Part shown: positions 1 through 12,889 of the stretch, one piece after another
How positions within the stretch are numbered: position 1 is the stretch's first letter
Layout: every line of letters starts with the position of its first letter
Assembly: GCF_001659605.2 (NCBI RefSeq)
Contig: NC_035161.2
Coordinates: forward strand, 39,699,956-39,763,955
Length of the DNA stretch: 64,000 nt
Direction: 5' to 3'
DNA from: Manihot esculenta
Taxonomy: Eukaryota; Streptophyta; Magnoliopsida; Malpighiales; Euphorbiaceae
The notes under the pieces: model-generated
The model's database searches: none
What the model was told of the DNA's origin: nothing
Seen by the model: only the letters and a program-made list of their open reading frames with translations
Made by a program: the position numbers and the translations under genes

Positions 1-114
1 TTGGATGAAATTGCAATGATCTTTTACTTATTTATTTTGGGCCAGTTTCATAAAATTTTTTGGTTCATAAAGAATTTGTGTGTTTAATATTTCAATTATC
101 AATTATTATTGCAG

Positions 115-1672
115 GAAGGAAAGGTGTTAAAGGGGCACAACCTGGTCCTGTTCTTTCATGGCAGCAGCGTGTGAAAATTGCTGTTGGGGCTGCAAAAGGA
201 CTTGAGTACTTGCATGAAAAGGCTGATCCTCATATCATTCATCGTGATATTAAGTCCAGCAATGTTCTGATTTTTGATGATGATGTTGCAAAGGTTGGGG
301 ATTTTGATTTGTCAAATCAAGCTCCTGATATGGCAGCACGTCTTCATTCCACTCGTGTTCTAGGAACTTTTGGTTATCATGCTCCTGAGTAAGTTAATGA
401 TGAGCTTCATGTTTACTGATGTAGAACAAGCAATGAGAAAGGAAGACAAAATGCGGCAAAAGAACCAGCTGTCTGATCATGTAATTTTATTGTCAATTCA
501 ATGGACAACAACCTGATGCTGCGGAGTCTAAAAAAAAGGAAAATAGAAAACTCTAACCCTGGAAAGAAAATAAATTAATAAAAAAAATTTAATTTGTTTC
601 TAGAATAACTAGTTCTGAATCTTTGATTGGCAGTCATGCATATTGCTAAATTCATATAATATCTATGTTTGTGCACACCAAATACTGTTCTGAGTTCTGA
701 CTGTTGCAGAAACTGCAGTTATGAGGTTTGAGGGACTCATCTACCTCTGGATTGAATATTTTTCACTTCGATCCAATGATTTTGTGTTGTCTTACTATTC
801 AGAATTTTAAACTGTGTAGTACTCGTTTGATTGCTGATTTTTTTTTCAGAAAAATAACTTTGTTACTTTACCTGCCTGGCTATCAAATTGAGCATAAGCT
901 TAAATCTCTGGTATATCCTCAAACTTGAATGTCTTGAAGTGAGATTGATTGCCTAGAGCATTTGTCTATTTGATTTGGCAGATATGCAATGACTGGACAA
1001 TTAAATGCAAAAAGTGATGTATACAGTTTTGGTGTCATCTTGCTTGAGCTTCTGACTGGGAGAAAACCCGTTGACCATACGTTACCACGCGGACAGCAGA
1101 GTCTAGTGACATGGGTACTAGTCTCTCTTTAACTTCTCATGACTAGTTTTGTTTTCAATTTTTTGCTATGTAGGGAGTGTTTCTTTCCTCTGATCACCAA
1201 CTGATACCCGAGTTTTGGAATGTGTTAGGCTACACCAAGACTTAGTGAAGATAAGGTAAGGCAGTGTGTTGATGCAAGACTTCAAGGAGATTACCCACCC
1301 AAGGCAGTTGCAAAGGTTTGAGCTTACTTCTTTAAAATATTTTTTTTGATCATTGAAAGGAAAAAATTCTCTTCTTTTAGTTTATTTTAAATTATCACAT
1401 CTTGAAAACTAGTGCGACCTTTATTTACTAAAAGATGTTAAAGGTTACAAGCAAGCCATATGTTTGCCATGTGATTTATGTGGCCTTACTGAGTTCAAGA
1501 TGGCTTTTAAGTTTTAAACGTTTCTTCATCTTCACTACAGATGGCTGCTGTCGCTGCCTTGTGTGTGCAATATGAAGCAGACTTCCGCCCAAACATGAGC
1601 ATTGTAGTTAAAGCTCTACAGCCCCTCTTAAATGCCCGGCCAGGACCTGCTGGTGAAACACCAAGCACATGA
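115..1672 (+). CDS. PTI1-like Ser/Thr protein kinase, C-terminal part (5' end outside window)
   Basis: Cytoplasmic receptor-like kinase of the PTI1 family, which phosphorylates downstream targets in immune and stress signalling. Exons: 115-388, 982-1114, 1229-1315 and 1541-1672. All have GT-AG borders and the frame is kept across the joins (first exon enters with one base of a split codon). The visible part covers the catalytic loop (HRDIKSSN), the activation segment with DFDLS (the PTI1-type variant of DFG), [16 protein letters not shown], and the subdomain IX region [22 protein letters not shown]. The end is [11 protein letters not shown] and a TGA stop. The first exon starts inside the kinase domain, so the glycine-rich loop and catalytic lysine lie left of the window. 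A pyrimidine-rich stretch follows the stop. Family assignment is very secure; the paralogue is not identifiable. Confidence 0.95.
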
Positions 1673-3200
1673 TTTTCTCTCTCTAACTTCCTCCTCTCCT
1701 CTCTCTCTCTCTCTTCCCCGACATGTGTGCATGCTCAAGTGCGCATCCGTGCAAGTACCAGAGGCATAAATTAGAGCTGTTATAGAAATTGATAGTTTGC
1801 TATGTATTTCATTTGTTCATAACGCTTGAGGCTGTTGTCAGAATCATATTCCTGCTGCTGCTTTTTTTTCCCCTTATTTTTTTATTTTCATTTTTGAAAA
1901 ATCCTTGTTCATCTTTAGTAGATGAATAGCTTTGGGTCATTTATCTCTTATAAATGTGAATGATCGATGATTTCCTCAACCACCCTCTTAAGGTTATGAA
2001 GTGATTGAATTCAATGTTTTACTAGTTGTTTGATAAACTATTAAACTTGGAAATTGGCAGCAAGGGTAGACATACAAGATTAGAAATTTCTTTTCTGTCC
2101 GATGATTTCATCAGCTATAGTGTATTTTTGTGTCATGAGCCCCTTACTTGTGTGTGTGTATATGCATATGATGCATTAAAATTTTCGTTGTGCATCTAAA
2201 AGACATAACTTTCCATCATCTATTTTATATTATTCTTTATTTTATAAATTAAAATTTTAACATGTAATCCATCACTTAAAGTTCAGTCAATATTTATTAA
2301 ATTTGCGATATATAGATAAGATAATTGTTAAGTAAATAATATTTAAATTATTTCAAAAAAGTATAGGATGCTTTTGATTGTTTTTATAAATTTCAAAATA
2401 TTTTAGGCACTGCCGCAAATTTCATTCAATGACATGAGGGATGGATCATATAAGGTTGTTTTGGTCTCAATTTCTAAAATAAAAAATAAAACAAAAACAA
2501 ATGAAAAAAAACTCGCAATTTTTATTTGAAAACTATTTTTGTTTGATAATGTATAACAAATAAATAATTTGATCAAAATTTTTAATTATGTTACGGTGAT
2601 AGTTATTTTTTTTCTTAAAAGAGTACAATAAATTCTCTTTAATTGTAATTTGTAATTAGTAAAAAAATATTTTCTTAAATAGTCTTGTTAAATTCCCTTC
2701 AGTGTTGCCACGGTTATAATTAGTAAAATCGACTTTAAATAATTTTATTACTGAATTAATAATTACTGTTGAATAGTTGTTCATAAAACAGATGTTTGAA
2801 CTTCCAAGTCCCAGTAACCTTTTTTATTTTGAAATTAGTCCGAAGTGTATATACATTGTGCCACAATTAGAATTAGTAAAAAGTCATTTCTTGAAGTTAT
2901 TTATAAAAAAAACTTCGAAATAAATATAGTAAATAAATTTACCATAAAAAAATACATGAATCATAGTCAAGTAATTGACAAAAATCAGCAGAAGAGTCCT
3001 CCAAAATTTAAGTCCTAAAACAAATTATCAGAGAGGTCTAGGGTTAGTCAATACATACACATGTTCCTTTCAAACCAACAACGTAACTGTTGACTGTTGT
3101 TCTGGAAACAATTTTATTCCATAAATACTCTTTCCAATTTCTGCCATTGCCGGCAGATAGAGCAAAGGGTAAAAACGTAATATCATCTCAGCACAGAGTC
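1673..3200. other. Intergenic, AT-rich, no gene seen
   Basis: Kinase 3' UTR, including a CT-rich run at about 1677-1720, then very AT-rich DNA up to the NYN gene promoter. I see no coding potential, structured RNA or clear element ends here. Confidence 0.6.
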
Positions 3201-3208
3201 TTTATAAC
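3201..3208 (+). promoter_or_regulatory. TATA-like box of the NYN-domain gene
   Basis: The string tttataac lies 118-125 bases upstream of the chosen ATG at 3326. An in-frame ATG at 3209 directly abuts this box and would fall upstream of the expected transcription start (about 25-35 bases downstream of a TATA box), which argues for the 3326 start. Confidence 0.4.
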
Positions 3209-3325
3209 TTGAAATGCAAAAACTGCCTCTCGCCGACCCTATCTACTGGCAGAGGAAAAGAATCCTATAACCCGGAAAATACTCACATTTACGCCCACAG
3301 ATGCATTCTTGAGCTATCGGGCGCC

Positions 3326-6013
3326 ATGTTTGGAGATGTAACGGGAGGCGTAAACTTTGGTGTCACATCTACTGGCGCCGCGCCTCCGGGGACGTCTGCA
3401 AAGGCGGCCCAGGCACAGGTGCGGAGAGGCGGAGGGGATGGAGCGGAGGCGCAGTACGTGTCGGCCAAGACGTCTGTGTGGTGGGACATAGAAAACTGCC
3501 AGGTGCCTAAGGGCTGCGATCCCCACGCTATTGCCCAGAATATAAGCTCTGCTCTTGTCAACATGAATTACTGTGGGCCTGTCTCCATCTCCGCCTACGG
3601 CGACACTAATCGAATTCCGCAGTCTGTTCAACACGCTCTCTCCAGCACCGGCATCGCCCTCAACCACGTCCCTGCCGGTATTTATGTGTATATATATGTG
3701 TGTATATATTTGATCATCCTTTTTTCCTCCTCTTCTTCTTCCTCTTCTTTATTTTTGTTTCATTTCCATAGGTTAAACAAATTTCTAGGGTTTTGAATTT
3801 CTTTCACTTGTATCTAACGGTTACGTATGCTTGATTCATTTTCTTGATAAGACCTTTGTCCGCATTAGTTAAACCTATTTCTTGTTGATTGAATGTGGTC
3901 TGCTTCTTATTCCAAAGCCTTTGTAATTCTTCAATTATAAATCACGGGGCTTAAGACATTTACATATGCTTGATTCCTTTTCTTGATATTACCTTTGTCC
4001 GCTTTGGTTAAACCTATTTCTTTTGATTGAATGTGGTCTGCTTCTGGTTACGAAGCTTTTGTAATTCTTCACTTATAAATCACGGGGCTTAAAACATGCA
4101 AGGCGTGCCTATATAAAGTTCTTTGCAACTATACTTTGTCGGTCCTTTAATAAGTTTTATGTCACAGTCAATTGCGAATCCTTGTGTAAATTACAGCGTT
4201 GCCGTCTTTATTGTATTTTGTTAACGTTCACGAGTGTTGGCTTCTCTATATCAAATTTCTAGGTCGTGCACATTCCTTGCCCTGTGTGAAAGACTCTGTA
4301 GTGTACATTGTTTATGGTCTTGGTTTTGTGGTTTACATTTTTACCTGTGATAAACAGGTGTGAAAGATGCGAGTGACAAGAAAATTCTAGTTGATATGCT
4401 TTTCTGGGCAGTAGACAACCCTGCCCCTGCAAATTACTTGCTTATTTCTGGTGATCGGGATTTTTCTAATTGTCTACATCAACTACGCATGAGGAGATAT
4501 AATATACTTTTGGCACAGCCGCAACAAGCATCTGCACCTCTTACTGCTGCAGCAAAAACTGTGTGGCTATGGACGAGCCTTGCAGCTGGAGGACCCCCAG
4601 TTACTAGTGGGGAATCATCACAACTAGCTAATGTAAGCAGTAAATGCGTTGCTATAACGTCTCAAAGCAGATATCCGGAACCCATTCAACTTAGCTCTGA
4701 AAGCCTTTCTTTGGGAACTCCAAATTCAAATGCTAATATAAGGGTTGGGGACACTATTTCTAAAGGGAAATATTTTCATAATGCCTTGAATCAGCCTGCC
4801 ATATCAAGAACCTTGAGTTCTGGTGTAATTCAAGAAACTAAGAGCAACAGTTATACTTATCAGCCAGAGTTCACGCAAACAAAGCAGTTTAAGAAAGCTC
4901 CACATGAATTCTTCAGAGGCGGTGGGTCTGTTGTCACTGCAACTATGTCTGCACCCAATTTCTTTCCTGGTAATTCTGATCCTGCAGGAAATAATGGCAG
5001 TAGTACCATTTCTGGTGGTCAGAATCCCTATTCTCAATTTGTGAGGCCAAATAATTCTATGCAAATACATGCTTCTCCACATGGTAATTTTTCCATGAAT
5101 CCCAAACCTGATGGTATTAGACCTGTGGCATCATTTACAAATACGCCTGATATTGGTAAACTAGGTATATCTGAACGTCAAGTTGCTCCTAATTTCCATC
5201 TTCAAGCTGTAGAAGAGTTAAAAAAGGGCTCGCTTGAGTCTCATAATTTTGGTACCCTAAATGCACCCAATAAAGGCCATCCAACGCACAACAATCAAAT
5301 GAACAAATGGCATCCTCGAGGTCCAGGATTTCCACTTCTTCCATCCTCTCCTGTGGTCGGCAACACTACCTTCAGTACTGATATCTGGGGAGCTCAAGGA
5401 AGGCCATCACCTTCAGATTATGTGCAAGGTCTTATTGGTATTATCTTACTGGCTTTAGACACCCTGAAAGCAGAAAAAGTTATGCCTACTGAAGCAAACA
5501 TAACAGATTGCATTCGATTTGGAGAACTGAAGCACCAGAATACTGATGTACGAAAAGCATTGGATAGTGCAATTGAGCAAAATATGGTAGTTGAACAAAG
5601 GTTAGGCACGTTACAGCTGTATGTTGGTAAAAATGAAAGACTCTGGAAGTGTGTGAACACTACAGGTGGTAATCCCAACCAGTACCCAAAGGGAACATGG
5701 GATAAAATACAGAAGTTCCTGACCTCCTCTGCAGGGCGATCAGCCATATTGGCTTCTCATTGCAGGTAAACTCGTTTATTTATGTCTGCTACTTTGCCTA
5801 TCTTGAAATTGTATGTGACCAAATTCCATATTTTTCTACGATTCTCATTAATTGTACAGATATGAAGCAGCGTTGATACTGAAAAAGGCATGCTTAGAAG
5901 AGTATGCTTTGGGTGATGTACTCCAGATCTTGAATATGTTAAGTTCCCCCAAAAAATGGATTATGCATCATCCATCAGGATGGCAACCAATTGCCATTAC
6001 CCTTAAAGATTAA
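3326..6013 (+). CDS. NYN-domain (MARF1/limkain-b1-like) putative endoribonuclease
   Basis: Plant member of the NYN/PIN-like nuclease family (often annotated 'putative endonuclease or glycosyl hydrolase'). Exons: 3326-3677, 4358-5765 and 5860-6013, giving 637 aa. The N-terminus (1-45) is low complexity, rich in Gly and Ala. The NYN domain starts at about residue 50 with VWWDIENC (acidic D54, E56, N57) and continues with [10 protein letters not shown] (D150, D152) around residue 150, so the expected acidic metal-binding positions are present. A long Ser/Asn/Pro-rich region follows. Residues around 475-555 form a predicted helical OST-HTH-like block ending [17 protein letters not shown] conserved C-terminal block contains [17 protein letters not shown]. 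The alternative upstream ATG at 3209 seems too close to the TATA-like box. RNase activity is inferred from the family; the RNA targets are unknown. Confidence 0.9.
3821..4097 (+). repeat. Tandem duplication of about 139 bp inside intron 1 of the NYN gene
   Basis: Two copies, 3821-3959 and 3960-4097, share ttgattgaatgtggtctgct, the segment ataaatcacggggctt, and most of the sequence between, with scattered substitutions and a small indel. Both lie wholly inside the intron and do not alter the coding sequence. Confidence 0.85.
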
Positions 6014-7976
6014 AACAGAGAGATACTAGTGTAGTAGGTTGATCTGTCAAGATCAACATTTAGTTTTGGAGAAGTGGTCCTACTAATTGGCGGTCACAAA
6101 TTCTAAGTACACAATATATTTTATTTGAGTGTCGGTTGCAGTTGAGCTAAGTTCTGGAGATGTGGAGGCCAGTTGAAAGAACTGCTTTGGTTGACATACA
6201 AAAAAAAATAATAATAATAAAAAGAAAAAGAAAAATTGCAGGTGGGAACTCTTAGATGATGATGAGCTCTAGTGGGTATATAAAGGGAGAAGGTTAGCTT
6301 ATGGTATGGTGCATGCTATGGACAGAGAGAATTCTCAGAGGTTGCAGAATCGCCATTATGAGTTTGCTTCTGTGCCAGGGGCGAATGTTAAAGGGGTGGT
6401 TTTTATACCTGAATTTTCATGGCTTTTGTTTATTACAGGCCATCTACTAGATAAGATGGTCCTCGGTGAATATCACAAAAAGGTTGGGCGACGGCCATTA
6501 CTTCTAAAGTACAATGGATTCCGGACTGGCACTGATGAGGGAGCAAGTGTTTGGATTTCTGTAAATCAATAATGAATCTGCAACAAGTCGCAAGTTTGGT
6601 GTAGGTTTTAGTACTTTCCAAGTAGGGCAGCACTGTGATGCTGTGCTTTTCACGTGAAATGGCCTGTTGAAGAGCACTTACTAGAGTAAGTCTGAAGCGC
6701 TGATCACATTCCTGGTAACTCTTCTGGGCCAATTCTTCAAAAAAAAGGGGATGTTACTGACGTGCTCTATGCAAAAGAAAGAAAAATAAATAAATAGAAA
6801 AGGAAGACCAATTAAACGGAGTAAAAAAAATATGAAATGGCGGTAGCCTGCAAATGGTAAGCAAGTATTGATACTAGGTTCACATGGAAACCTTTTACTG
6901 TAGGTAGCTCTTTTGAGCAGCGGTTACAAATATCTACTATAATGAGAGAATTGTTACTACAAACCATTTCGCAGTTGTTTTTATTTTATCAAATCCTGTG
7001 GGATCTCATAAACTTTATTAAAAGAATGAGTTGCAATGTTTTTCTTTTTGGCAGAATCTTCTCCTGTTTGTGAATCCATTTCTCTTTCTGCTTTGGATCA
7101 GTGTTGTATTACCATTGAGATTTTAAATGTTCTTACTTGTGAGTTTGACCACTTTTCCAATTTTGATAAATTATTGTAAATCATGTACTTCAAAACGAAG
7201 CCGCGGAGAGAGTAATCTGTTTTGAATCCGTAGTAAATTTTTATTATTTGGTGTTGAAAATTTTAGTTTATAAAGTTCGGTCGTTACAATGACGTGTCAA
7301 GGGTAAACGACTTGAAGCAAATAAAAGCACATACACCTACAATATCAGGAAAGAAAGCCATGGCGCATCAGAGAATTGGAAACACAATTTGATACCAAAA
7401 CAAAATTTCATGTGATTTTGAAATGACTCGACGCCTACTTAATACCATAAAAGGGCAGAATGGATTGTACGAAGAGGATAACCACAGTGTGCTCCTAAAG
7501 TTAAATTTGAAGTTACCTGAAAGGTGAATGTGCACCTTTGATCACCAGATAGCGAGTCAATTCAGTTTCACTTCGTTCTATAATATAGCTTATCACCCAC
7601 CTCAGTCTTATGAACAAAGAGATTCTAGCTTGTATCATGGTTTGCAAACTCAAATCCAAATGGTCGTTTCAAATTGAGTCCATCTATAAATAAACAAACA
7701 AGAGTGTATTCCTGTTGTTCTCAAGGCAATTGGAACAGCAATCTCAATGATAGGACAAATCATTTATGAGCCTTAGGCCTACAATCATCTGCATGATCCC
7801 TGTATATAAAATCTAAATTACTATAATATTAAGATATCATGAGATCTTAGTAACAAATATGTGCTTGACAGTGTAAGAATTGGTCTTAAAAATAGCAAAT
7901 CACTTCGCTTACGAATACTAATTCATATATGTATCTCACTGCTTACTCCCAGGTTTGATGAGCACATACAGATCAA
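6014..7976. other. Convergent intergenic region
   Basis: Holds the 3' UTR of the NYN gene, followed by a short A-rich/AAT microsatellite at about 6199-6235, and the 3' flank of the minus-strand hAT-derived gene. An 85-90 codon open frame near 6306-6572 (+) shows no recognisable domain or conservation cue, so I do not call it a gene. Confidence 0.5.
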
Positions 7977-10900
7977 CTATTCTGTTATATCATCACTGAG
8001 AAAATCAAGACCATCATCATCAGTGGTTATGCCTCCAGCAGCGGCATTAACCTCCAAAGGTTCAACCATACCATCCAATGACACCATCTCTGCAGGTCTC
8101 TTTGCTTCGTGGTTATGCTCATCAATTTCATCTCCATAAAACTGTTCCATCTCACCACAAGGGATCTCCTAGAACACGACAAGTAATCGTGAATTTTCCC
8201 AGTTTTTCAATGATTTAACTTAAAATCCAAGGAACCTTGCAAGATTTAAAAAATAACGAAGACAGCACTTGTTGAAAAAAAAAAAGCATTTAGGAATATA
8301 AATACCTCATTTTCCTGTATGGCTTGTTTCTCTGCCTCTACAAGCCAGTCACCTAGTATGCTTTCGATCATGAAACTGTCAAAGGAGATCAAATCACCAG
8401 ACTTTCTTTCCAACTGCCGTTCTCGTAAACGCAAATTGTAGTGAATATAGGTGAGCTCATTCCATCTCTTTCGAGACATACAGTTATGTCTCTTGCTATG
8501 AACTTGGTCATATGTACTCCAAGTATGTTCTAATCCAATAGATGAGCATGTCTGGCTCAGTATGCGTATAGCAATTAGTTGAAGCTCTAAGCAACTTATT
8601 CCATGTTGTTGCCACCAAGCAGCTAGTAGTATGAAACAATATTTATTTTACATTAGCTCTTTACAGTCAGTCACCAGATTGAATTCGAATTTATGACTAT
8701 TTTTTAAATAAATAAATAATGTGTAAGCACCTTACTCCATTACCTGGATCAAGTTCTATTCTAGTACTTATGGCCAAATCAGTTCCAAAATCAGCTTTAG
8801 CGGATACAAAATCAGGAATCTGTGCATCAGATCGCAGGATCAACAGATATGAGAAAGCATGATAAATATCAATGTATAGGCAAATTAAAATAACTTTTTT
8901 TATTGCTTCTGTGTCAGAATTTAGTGCAGCTCAATTGACCATTCCACTTTGAAACGTAGAGAATGCAAATAAACTCCTAGCATCATCCTGACCCTACTTA
9001 TGACAGAGTACCCCAACAGAAGACAGAAGACCACGCTACCTGCGTGGATGCAGAAATTCTTTTTCTGTTGTCGACTTCCAGCCGCACAATGCATTCATTT
9101 AGACCACGAATAATCTCAGGATTCTACAGAAAAGAAATAGGATAAAATTAAAAACGAGCATTACAGAGAAGTTGAAACTCAGTGTGGAGGCAACTGTTCC
9201 TCGTACCATTATGAAATCTGGACGATAACGGCAAGATGGATTGAGAAAGTAAGCAGCCACATAGAGAGGATGGTGAAAAAGTAAGTTCCAGTGGATGTCA
9301 AATACACTCCAGAAAGGCCCATATTTTCGTGCATCATCCCCATGGATTGCTTTAATTGCAAGCTTAGCTCTACACATGTCATTATATATAAATGGCATTG
9401 ATCGGCTTTCATCACTATCTACCTTTTGAAGAACCTGAGCAATTGGCTCCAAAGATTTTTTCACACACTGCATCTTCTTCCAAAATGTGGCACTTACGAC
9501 TATTTGCTCTACTTCTTTACCCTCAATTGTTGTGGCCAATTGGGATGAAACCCATTTGTTTGACTGGAACATTCTTTTAAGGGTATTTCTTTGATCCAAC
9601 AAACTTTCTATGGTTAAAAAGGTAGTGCAAAACTTTGTACCAGCTGGCCTAAGAAGTTCTTGTCCCTTTAGGTATTCTTTCTTCATAAGAGTCATAAGCC
9701 ATGTACTTTTATAAACAAACCTTGTCACCTTTTTAGCCTTATTTATGCACTCTCCTACCCATTTTATACTCAGAAAGTCCTCAAGCATTCCATCAATGCA
9801 ATGTACAGCACATGGTGTCCAAAATAAATGTCTTCTTTTCTCTTCAAGCATCTTCCCAGCAGTCCTAAAACTAGTTGTGTTCTTAGTGATTACCTGCAAT
9901 GGGAAGCAAGAAGAAAACAGCTTATTAGAAATTGGTAGAGTCAAAGGATATCCTGCAGGAACAGAATCAAAGGTAAAAAAAACTCACCTGAACGACATTT
10001 TCTTCACCAATTTCTTCTACCACCTTGTCCAACAATTTGAAAAGGCTTACAGCATCTTCTACGATATCAGTGACATCAAAGGAAGAAACAAAATATAAAC
10101 CTCGAGGACAAGAGACCAAAAAGTTAATTAATACCCTACCATGGAGATCATTCCAACTATCAGCCATAACAGAACAGCCCGTAATTGCCCAAGAAGCTTT
10201 CAATTCCACTAAATATTCTTTGATGTTAGTGATCTCTTCCTGAAGAAACCGGCCAGATATCAGTTGGCTTGAAGGACCTTGTAGACCTTGTCCATGTTGG
10301 CCAACTAACTCCAGCATTTTGTGAAAATATGGGGAGTTTGCTGCATTAGAAGGGATTCCAGCATGATGAAAGAATTTGCAGATAGCAGATATCATTTCTT
10401 TACGAGCTTTTTTCTCCTTTTCTTTTACGTGCTTGTAGTGTGGTGATGCCTGGCTTTTAAGAGACTTCAAAAACACTGAATCTAGTCTTGATTTCTTCAG
10501 TAGCGGTTCAGTGCTGTTGCCACTGCAAGCAGGGGACCTCCCCTTTTTACTATTTCTGACATCATTATCAGAAACTTTATCATCAATAGCCAGTACATCC
10601 TTACTTATACACTGCACCAGTCCTCCCTCCTGCTCTTCCTCTTCATCCACATTATTTGGATGCATGTAGATAGTGGAAATCTCCTTTGTATTGGGTTTCC
10701 AATTCCTTCTGCCACTACGATGCCATTTCATGTTTTCCTTGATTTTAAGATACACTTCTTCAGGAGCCTTATCACAGTAGGTAACTTCTCCAGGGATTCT
10801 AGCTAGATGCTGTTTGAATCGGTTTATACCACCACTAATTACTTTTTCACAGTAATTGCATTTTACCCTTTTCTTCTTTTCATCTTGAGCAACACAATGT

Positions 10901-11328
10901 TCCCAGCCTGGGTCCACATATCCTAGTGATCTGAGAGGAGCAGATCCTACAATTAAGTCCTTATCAACCATCACTTTCTTGCCTTTCTCTTTGTAGTTAC
11001 TAGGACCTTCCTCCATATCATCACATTCATCAGGGTGGAAAGTCAGAGGTGCCTGTTTATATTCAGATTGTCTTCGTTTTTGACCAGAGCGGCATCCTTC
11101 TAGATTTTTTCTCATATTGAAGCATGCTTCCTCAGGAACCTTATCACAGTGAGTGACTTCACCAGATATTCCAGCTAAATGTTGCTTCAACCTGAATATT
11201 CCACCGCTAACTATTTTGCCACAATAGTTGCATTTCACCTTCTTTTTTCTTTCATCTTGAGCAATGCCATGCTCCCACCCAGGATCAACATATCCTGCAG
11301 ACCGAAGTGGGGCCATCCCTTGAATCAT
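7977..11328 (-). CDS. Two-BED zinc finger, DUF659, hAT-dimerisation protein (domesticated hAT transposase)
   Basis: Nuclear DNA-binding protein derived from a hAT transposase. Coding exons on the minus strand, in order: 11328-9988, 9893-9207, 9123-9040, 8819-8744, 8622-8306 and 8168-7977, giving 898 aa. An in-frame TAA lies 27 bases upstream of the ATG. Two BED fingers (about residues 12-65 and 136-190: C33, C36, H50, C61 and C157, C160, H174, C185) have near-identical sequences, indicating internal duplication. DUF659 (about 345-470) includes MADSWND. The usual hAT motif TDN is TKN here (K451), removing the second catalytic Asp. The FWTPCAVHCID block, AAYFLNPSCRYRPDF and the C-terminal dimerisation region (about 728-800; LEHTWSTYDQVHSKRHN, YIHYNLRLRER) are intact. 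No terminal inverted repeats flank it. A likely non-coding 5' exon lies at 11485-11558. This looks like a host gene, not an active transposon. Confidence 0.92.
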
Positions 11329-12800
11329 TTGGCAATTAGCAGCAATAACTTTTTAGCCTTCAGCTGTCATGATAAAAGACAAATACAACAGATGAAAAAT
11401 AAATGTAAAAATTAAGAAGGGGGCAATTTGCACACCAACAAGCATTAGCTAACATAAGGGGGAAAGTTTAGTAACAGAGTGTACCTCTTTGACACACTGG
11501 AAGTCCTTCCCCAATGCAACACTCCTGTTGCATGACCCCCAAAGATAGATATCAACAGCTGAACAGGAAACAGAATCAGGTAGCTGGTTTGACAATCTAT
11601 TTTTAAAAGCTTAAAATATAAATAAGTTAAATATCTTAAGCATCGAAATCAGATTGGAAATTCTCCTTGGTCTATCTCATAACATTTGTAGAGAGGAGAA
11701 AATTACCGGACAGAAGGTAAGTGTAAGATTCTGAGGTCTGCAGTAAAAATGCACATAGTGAGGTTAGACACATTGAATGGCAGTACAAGATACAAGAATA
11801 TCCTGTGCCAAAAAACAGTTTGCTGTAGAAAGGATAAGTATAATCAGCTCCACCATTATTACAGTACAAAGTAACTGTACCAAATGCGGAAATTCTTGTT
11901 GTTGCTAAGTCTCTAGGTTCCTTATTTTTGAAACCAGTGCCAACAACGCGGGCACATGAAGAATAAACAAGTATTGTACATTATGTGTAAACAACTAGTA
12001 GCAGATGCATGAATGACATCTTATTCATCTAATTTAGGATCTGACACTTGCCAGCCAACAATAAATACATGATATCAATAGGAAATGTAAATAAAGAGTG
12101 CCATTAACAAGCAAGCTGAGACAGAAACTAGTGTTTGTGATACAGCATCCAAAAGAAACAATACATTGAACAAACGTGAACTTGCTAGGAAAACAAGAAA
12201 TCTTGAAAACTGTCGAGAAGGAACACCGATGCTTACCAACTTGAACCCGAACTCAAGACAAGGCTTTTTGTGAAAGGGAAAGATGTCAGAATGAGACACC
12301 CATACCTTCTTTCTGCAAGCAGCTTTAACCTACCAGGCAATTTGGATAAATGAAAGAAATAATCAGCATCAAACATGTGTAGAATCAACGAATTGACAAG
12401 TAATAATCCTCATACTCTCAATACTAATCTACCCACATGGTGAAAAGGAGATGAATTGAAAGATGGAGTCGAACCCACCTCCACCCAGAAAGAAAAAAGA
12501 GAGAAATAAATCGAGCTCATAATAGAGTTGATGATCAGTAGATGGAGTCGGCCATAATTCAAAAATTAAAGTTAGGAAGGCAAGTAAATATAAAATATTG
12601 GATCAGATAGAATTATAATCAAAGAAGGGAGATTTATGACCTGGGAGAGGGTGGGGCGGGAATAGGGAGGGAAGCCTAGCAAGACCCTGGCCTCATCGCC
12701 CTGCATTTCGCTAACCTCCTCTACTGCGGTTTCATGTGTAATAGTTAGGGCTCGCCAAAATCCTGTTTCTTTCTATAAATAAAACATAAAGATTAAAACA
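11329..12800 (-). other. Probable 5' UTR exons/introns and promoter of the hAT-derived gene
   Basis: On the minus strand a candidate non-coding exon at 11558-11485 ends at a donor (gtacact) and would splice to an acceptor near 11371, just before the coding exon. Further upstream, 12640-12740 is a GC-richer stretch that may contain the first untranslated exon. I see no separate gene; short frames at 11672-11869 and 12075-12299 have no recognisable content. Confidence 0.4.
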
Positions 12801-12813
12801 ACCGTATTTCAGT

Positions 12814-12884
12814 TGTGGTGCAGTGGTAGATATAAGTTGCAGTCCCTCAAAGAACCGGCTTTCGATTCTCGGAAGCAAGTCTTT
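12814..12884 (+). repeat. tRNA-like sequence, possible SINE head or tRNA pseudogene
   Basis: An A-box-like segment (tggtgcagtgg, 12816-12826) is followed about 30 bases later by a B-box-like segment (ggctttcgattctc, 12857-12870), then a short T run typical of a Pol III stop. The cloverleaf is not intact: the B box carries an insertion and I cannot pair a full acceptor stem. So this is a tRNA-derived remnant, not a functional tRNA gene. It lies just upstream of the hAT-derived gene's 5' region. Confidence 0.35.
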
Positions 12885-12889
12885 TCCAT

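Noticed and set aside
3209..3325. In-frame N-terminal extension of the NYN protein from the ATG at 3209
   Set aside because: That ATG immediately follows the TATA-like box, so it would precede the transcription start.
6306..6572. 88-codon plus-strand frame downstream of the NYN gene
   Set aside because: No recognisable domain; lies in a likely 3' flank, and the composition is not convincing.
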